A stretch of DNA of 36,642 nucleotides from Geitlerinema sp. PCC 9228 (GTDB taxonomy: Bacteria > Cyanobacteriota > Cyanobacteriia > Cyanobacteriales > PCC-9228). The notes under the pieces are model-generated. The model saw only the letters and a list, made by a program, of their open reading frames with translations. It was not told where the DNA came from and did not search any database. A program made the translations under genes and the position numbers. Positions 33,374 to 36,642 of this stretch are shown piece after piece (the first letter of the stretch is position 1; the number at the start of each line of letters is the position of its first letter). Where the stretch lies: the NCBI RefSeq assembly GCF_001870905.1, contig NZ_LNDC01000021.1:1-36642 (forward strand), given 5' to 3'.

Positions 33374-35776
33374 ATGAGCAAAAAATGGTTTTTTATCGTT
33401 CCCAGTGCGGTGGTTTTTATGGCGGTTTTGGGGAAGGCCGCTCAAGTCACCGTTCGTACGGTTACTCCCCCTCCCCACACCACGACCGGAACCCCAAAAA
33501 TGACGCCAACATCCTCTGCAGCAGCCAATGAAAGCAGCGATCGCCCCCCCAGCGGCTTGTACGTAAACACCAACGAAGGGCAACGCGCCGTTCCCCTCAA
33601 ACATACGGAGGTCAACGCCCAAATATCCGGTCACGTTTCTCGGGTGGAAGTGACCCAACAGTTTGAAAATTCCTTTGCCAACCCCATCGAAGCGGTTTAC
33701 GTTTTTCCCCTCCCTGACGCAGCAGCCGTCAGTGACATGGAGATTCAAATCGGCGATCGCATCATTCGCGGGGACATCAAAAAACGGGAAATTGCCAGAG
33801 AAATCTACGAACAAGCCAAACAGCAAGGTCGGACCACGGGGTTGTTAGAACAGGAACGGGCCAATATTTTTACCCAATCCATCGCCAATATCAAACCCGG
33901 AGAAAGCATCGAAGTGACCATCCGCTACACTGAGAGCTTGCCTTTTGAAAACGGCCAGTATAAATTTGTCTTTCCCATGGTGGTGGGTCCGCGATATATT
34001 TCTGACAGCGATCCGGTCGGCGATCGCGATCGCATTACCCCACCAGTCACCAAACCGGAGCGTCGTTCCGGTCACGATATCGATCTAAACTTAGAAATTG
34101 ACGCCGGCATTCCCATTGGCGAGTTGGTTTCCACTTCCCACGACATCCAAACCCGCCGCCAGGGAAATACCGTGAAAATCAAACTTGCTGAGGAAGAAAG
34201 CATCCCCAATCGGGATTTTATTTTACGCTACCAGGTGGCCAGCGAACAAACCCAAACCACGGTTTTAAGCCAAGCCGACAGCCGCGGCGGTCATTTTGTT
34301 GCCTATTTAATTCCAGCGGTCGATTACGAACCGGAAGCCATTATTCCTAAAGATGTGGTGTTTTTGGTAGATACCTCGGGTTCCCAATCCGGCGCGCCTC
34401 TGCAACAGTCTAAAATGTTGATGCGGCGGTTTGTACGCGGGTTAAATCCGGAAGATACGTTTACGATGATTGATTTTGCCAATACGACACAAAAACTTGC
34501 TGCCTATCCCTTAGCGAATACGGCATCGAATCGCGATCGCGCTTTGGCATATATCAATAGCCTGCAAGGTGGTGGTGGTACGGAACTGCTGAATGGCATT
34601 GATGAGGTACTTTCGTTTCCCCCTCCAGAAGATGGCAGAGTGCGCAATATTGTGTTGCTGACGGATGGGTATATTGGCAACGAGACGAATGTTCTCGATC
34701 GCGTACAGCGGGGACTGGCAGCGGGAAATCGCCTTTACAGTATTGGTGTGGGCAGTTCTGTCAACCGATTTTTGCTCGACCGTTTGGCGGAGGTTGGCAG
34801 GGGAACCATGCAGGTGATTCGCCACGATGAATCCAGCGATCGCGTGGTGGAGAAGTTTTTCCAACAGATTAACAATCCCGTTTTAACCGATATTCAGGTT
34901 TCTTGGCAAGGAGAAGGCAGCGCCCAAATTTATCCGATCGCCGAACCGGATTTGTTTGCTTCGCAGCCGTTGGTTTTGTATGGCAAGCATCCCACCGCGC
35001 GCGATGGCAAGTTGGTGATTACCGGAGAGGATGCCCAGGGGAACCAATATCGCCGGGTTTTACCGGTGAATTTCCCCACCGATGGCGGCAATGATGCGAT
35101 CGCGCAACTATGGGGTCGCGCCAAAATTAAGGAGTTGCAAAGCCAAATGTACGGGATGGAAACCACGTCTGGGGTAGAAGCGGTTACGGAGACGGCGCTT
35201 GCCTATCGCTTGCTTTCTAAGTATACGGCGTTTGTGGCGGTGAGCGAAGAAGTACGCGTCGAGGATGGCGAGTTGCAGCGGGTAGAAGTTCCGGTGGAAA
35301 TGCCGGAAGGGGTGAGTTACGAAGGGGTGTTTGGACCGGCTTCACCGGAGAATGTTGCGAATTTCCGGGGAAGAGGCGCTGGCAATCGGCAATTGTCGGA
35401 AGCGGCTACTTCGGCAGCGCCTGCTTTGGAATCCCGCCGGCAAATGATACGTCCAACTGGCGATGTGACGGCAGACTCCCAACCAGCAAATACGATCGCG
35501 GTTTTGGAAGCCCCAGAATTGGATGCTGCTGCTAAGGAACGCCTCAACCGACTTTTGCGAAGTGTTTCGGTTGGCGAGGGAGTTCGCGGGGAAATGGTTT
35601 TGGTTTTTACTGTCCGCGACAATCGCGTGCAAAATGTGTTGTTAGATGATACTGAATCTACGGTGGTTTCTCGGTCGCTGTTCCAACAAATTCAGCAACG
35701 GCTGCAACGCTGGTCGCCGCCGGCGGAGGTTTCTGGAAAGGTTCGCGTGAAGTTACAAATTCAGGGGAATTCTTAA
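33374..35776 (+). CDS. VIT- and VWA-domain protein
   Basis: This 800-aa protein begins with a hydrophobic signal or anchor (residues 5-22), then a Thr/Pro-rich linker (28-60). A VIT domain covers about 65-200 (VEVTQQFENSFANPIEAVYV, FPLPDAAAV) and a von Willebrand A domain about 325-500 with the MIDAS motif DTSGSQSG starting at Asp333 and the later LTDGYIGNE. The C-terminal 300 residues have a proteobacteria-like tail with LLSKYTAFVAVSEEV and a final domain ending VRVKLQIQGNS. The layout matches inter-alpha-trypsin-inhibitor heavy-chain-like bacterial proteins, which are exported. The role is adhesion or envelope interaction by inference; the ligand is unknown. Confidence 0.85.
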   Translation: MSKKWFFIVPSAVVFMAVLGKAAQVTVRTVTPPPHTTTGTPKMTPTSSAAANESSDRPPSGLYVNTNEGQRAVPLKHTEVNAQISGHVSRVEVTQQFENSFANPIEAVYVFPLPDAAAVSDMEIQIGDRIIRGDIKKREIAREIYEQAKQQGRTTGLLEQERANIFTQSIANIKPGESIEVTIRYTESLPFENGQYKFVFPMVVGPRYISDSDPVGDRDRITPPVTKPERRSGHDIDLNLEIDAGIPIGELVSTSHDIQTRRQGNTVKIKLAEEESIPNRDFILRYQVASEQTQTTVLSQADSRGGHFVAYLIPAVDYEPEAIIPKDVVFLVDTSGSQSGAPLQQSKMLMRRFVRGLNPEDTFTMIDFANTTQKLAAYPLANTASNRDRALAYINSLQGGGGTELLNGIDEVLSFPPPEDGRVRNIVLLTDGYIGNETNVLDRVQRGLAAGNRLYSIGVGSSVNRFLLDRLAEVGRGTMQVIRHDESSDRVVEKFFQQINNPVLTDIQVSWQGEGSAQIYPIAEPDLFASQPLVLYGKHPTARDGKLVITGEDAQGNQYRRVLPVNFPTDGGNDAIAQLWGRAKIKELQSQMYGMETTSGVEAVTETALAYRLLSKYTAFVAVSEEVRVEDGELQRVEVPVEMPEGVSYEGVFGPASPENVANFRGRGAGNRQLSEAATSAAPALESRRQMIRPTGDVTADSQPANTIAVLEAPELDAAAKERLNRLLRSVSVGEGVRGEMVLVFTVRDNRVQNVLLDDTESTVVSRSLFQQIQQRLQRWSPPAEVSGKVRVKLQIQGNS

Positions 35777-35798
35777 CAAAAGTTTATTGACGAATAAA

Positions 35799-36323
35799 CT
35801 AAAATATGCTATAAGCGGCGATCGCCAGCAAAATGGCTGCTAGGGCGATCCACACAAATCCGTTGTCTTTGGTGTTGACTTGGGACCAATCGACGGGTGG
35901 AGCAGATGTGGGCTTTTTCTTTTTGGGAGCAGCTTTTTTAACTGTGGAGGCGGCTGGCTGCATTTTGGCGTTGCTGTCTTCTAAGTTTTGCATGTCGGGA
36001 ATTTGCACCAGCCACTCCGGACGTTTTTTCAGTCGGGGGGCTTCTAAAATATCCACCAAACCGCGGGCTTGTTTGCGGGTGTCCATGTCTGGGTGGCGCA
36101 CCAGTTGCTTGCACAGTTTCAGAGCTTTGTCCCGCTCTCCAAGGGCTTCGTAAGCGGTAACCAACCAAATTTGGATGGAACCGCCTAGGCTGGATGGGGA
36201 CTGGACGTACTGGCGGGCGGTTTCTAAATGTTTGATGGATTGCCGGTATTGACCGCGTTCAAAGGCGGCGCGCCCGGCTTGGTATTGCTGTTTGGCTTGT
36301 TCTAGGTGGTTCTCCCTGGCCAT
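35799..36323 (-). CDS. TPR protein with C-terminal membrane anchor
   Basis: This protein of about 174 aa starts MARENHLEQAKQQYQAGRAA at 36323. Two to three TPR-like helices (residues 5-90: AFERGQYRQSIKHLETARQYV, YEALGERDKALKLCKQLV) are followed by a Lys/Pro linker (120-145) and a hydrophobic helix at the end (FVWIALAAILLAIAAYSIF). This is a tail-anchored build. I know it only as a conserved cyanobacterial hypothetical. The frame is open 26 codons further upstream, but those residues look unlike the family. It is divergent from psbA. Confidence 0.75.
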   Translation of the reverse strand: MARENHLEQAKQQYQAGRAAFERGQYRQSIKHLETARQYVQSPSSLGGSIQIWLVTAYEALGERDKALKLCKQLVRHPDMDTRKQARGLVDILEAPRLKKRPEWLVQIPDMQNLEDSNAKMQPAASTVKKAAPKKKKPTSAPPVDWSQVNTKDNGFVWIALAAILLAIAAYSIF

Positions 36324-36439
36324 CGCGCGATCGCTTAACTTCCACTTTATGCAATGTAGCTGTTGGACAAAACCTTGGCAAGTGACCCGCCCCCAATACA
36401 ACGTTTTGCAACATTTTGCGGAATTTTCCTTAAAAGGGG

Positions 36440-36468
36440 TTTACAAAAACCAACAAAGTGATTATTAT
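36440..36468 (+). promoter_or_regulatory. psbA promoter
   Basis: TTTACA (36440-36445), a 17-bp spacer and TATTAT (36463-36468) form a strong sigma-70-type promoter about 80 bp upstream of the psbA ATG, which fits the short leaders of cyanobacterial psbA genes. Confidence 0.75.
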
Positions 36469-36549
36469 AAAGAATAAGCCGCGCACGCAAATGCCGGTTT
36501 TTTTTAGAACCTCGATAATTGAATAGTTGTTCAGCAATTATAGGTAATT

Positions 36550-36642
36550 ATGACCACTACCCTACAGCAACGCCAAAACGCGAATCTGTGGGAACGGTTC
36601 TGTGAGTGGGTCACCTCCACCAACAACCGCCTTTACATTGGC
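36550..36642 (+). CDS. psbA: Photosystem II D1 protein, 5' end only
   Basis: The first 31 codons are present before the window ends: [20 protein letters not shown], then [11 protein letters not shown]. This is the N-terminus of D1, the photosystem II reaction-centre protein that carries the redox-active tyrosine and Mn ligands further downstream. The [21 protein letters not shown] start is a clear D1 signature. The promoter is at 36440-36468. Copy number and D1 form (D1:1 or D1:2) cannot be told from this fragment. Confidence 0.95.
   Translation, partial: MTTTLQQRQNANLWERFCEWVTSTNNRLYIG

Noticed and set aside
1-36642. GCGATCGC octamers as special sites
   Set aside because: HIP1 octamers are spread evenly through genes and gaps as in most cyanobacteria and mark no unit.

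Overview
The window comes from a cyanobacterium, most likely a filamentous one. HIP1 octamers (GCGATCGC) occur throughout. The right edge holds the start of psbA (photosystem II D1). There are many GUN4-domain genes, a DUF4278 protein, a DUF6439 protein, a PEP-CTERM protein, a UbiD decarboxylase of the plastoquinone type and two HpsE-like hormogonium-polysaccharide glycosyltransferases. No species is assigned.

Layout. Positions 1-8.2 kb hold a minus-strand cluster of GUN4 genes and GUN4 relics: two intact zinc-ribbon/coiled-coil/GUN4 genes, two ruined Ser/Thr kinase-GUN4 genes, one GUN4 gene with an in-frame amber codon, a loose C-terminal half and a short vestige. Two plus-strand hpsE-like genes sit inside it. 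One kinase-GUN4 gene is split by a 144-bp MITE-like element with a 3-bp target duplication. Positions 8.3-15.35 kb encode one giant minus-strand protein of about 2343 aa. It has three LamG-like domains, a ricin-type lectin domain, long coiled coils and two Gly/Ala-rich beta segments, and no signal peptide. About 160 bp of its leader (promoter, SD and start) is repeated at 18.57-18.74 kb in front of a 38-codon ORF. Between the two leaders lie a secreted endonuclease/exonuclease/phosphatase gene broken by an in-frame TAG, a PEP-CTERM protein and a DUF4278 protein.

Positions 18.9-21.7 kb hold a ferredoxin-like/MBL hydrolase, a Uma2 endonuclease-fold protein, a STAND NTPase-WD40 gene collapsed by a large internal deletion, and a small protein that shares a short motif with the STAND N-terminus. 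Positions 21.9-36.6 kb are mostly housekeeping or conserved genes: a CPA2 antiporter with USP domains, a coiled-coil membrane protein, DUF6439, ubiD, a NYN-LOTUS protein, an LRAT-family protein, an AI-2E family transporter, tRNA-Gly(CCC), a conserved cyanobacterial protein, a CnoX-like thioredoxin-TPR protein, a VIT/VWA protein, a tail-anchored TPR protein and psbA. Two octamer tandem arrays, a second copy of the MITE and another inverted-repeat element lie in the gaps.

The left 21 kb is a region of gene duplication and decay. The best candidates for unusual biology are the giant lectin/LamG protein with its duplicated promoter-leader, the STAND protein with its motif-sharing neighbour, and the GUN4 cluster. 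All domain calls were made by eye from translated sequence; no database search was run.
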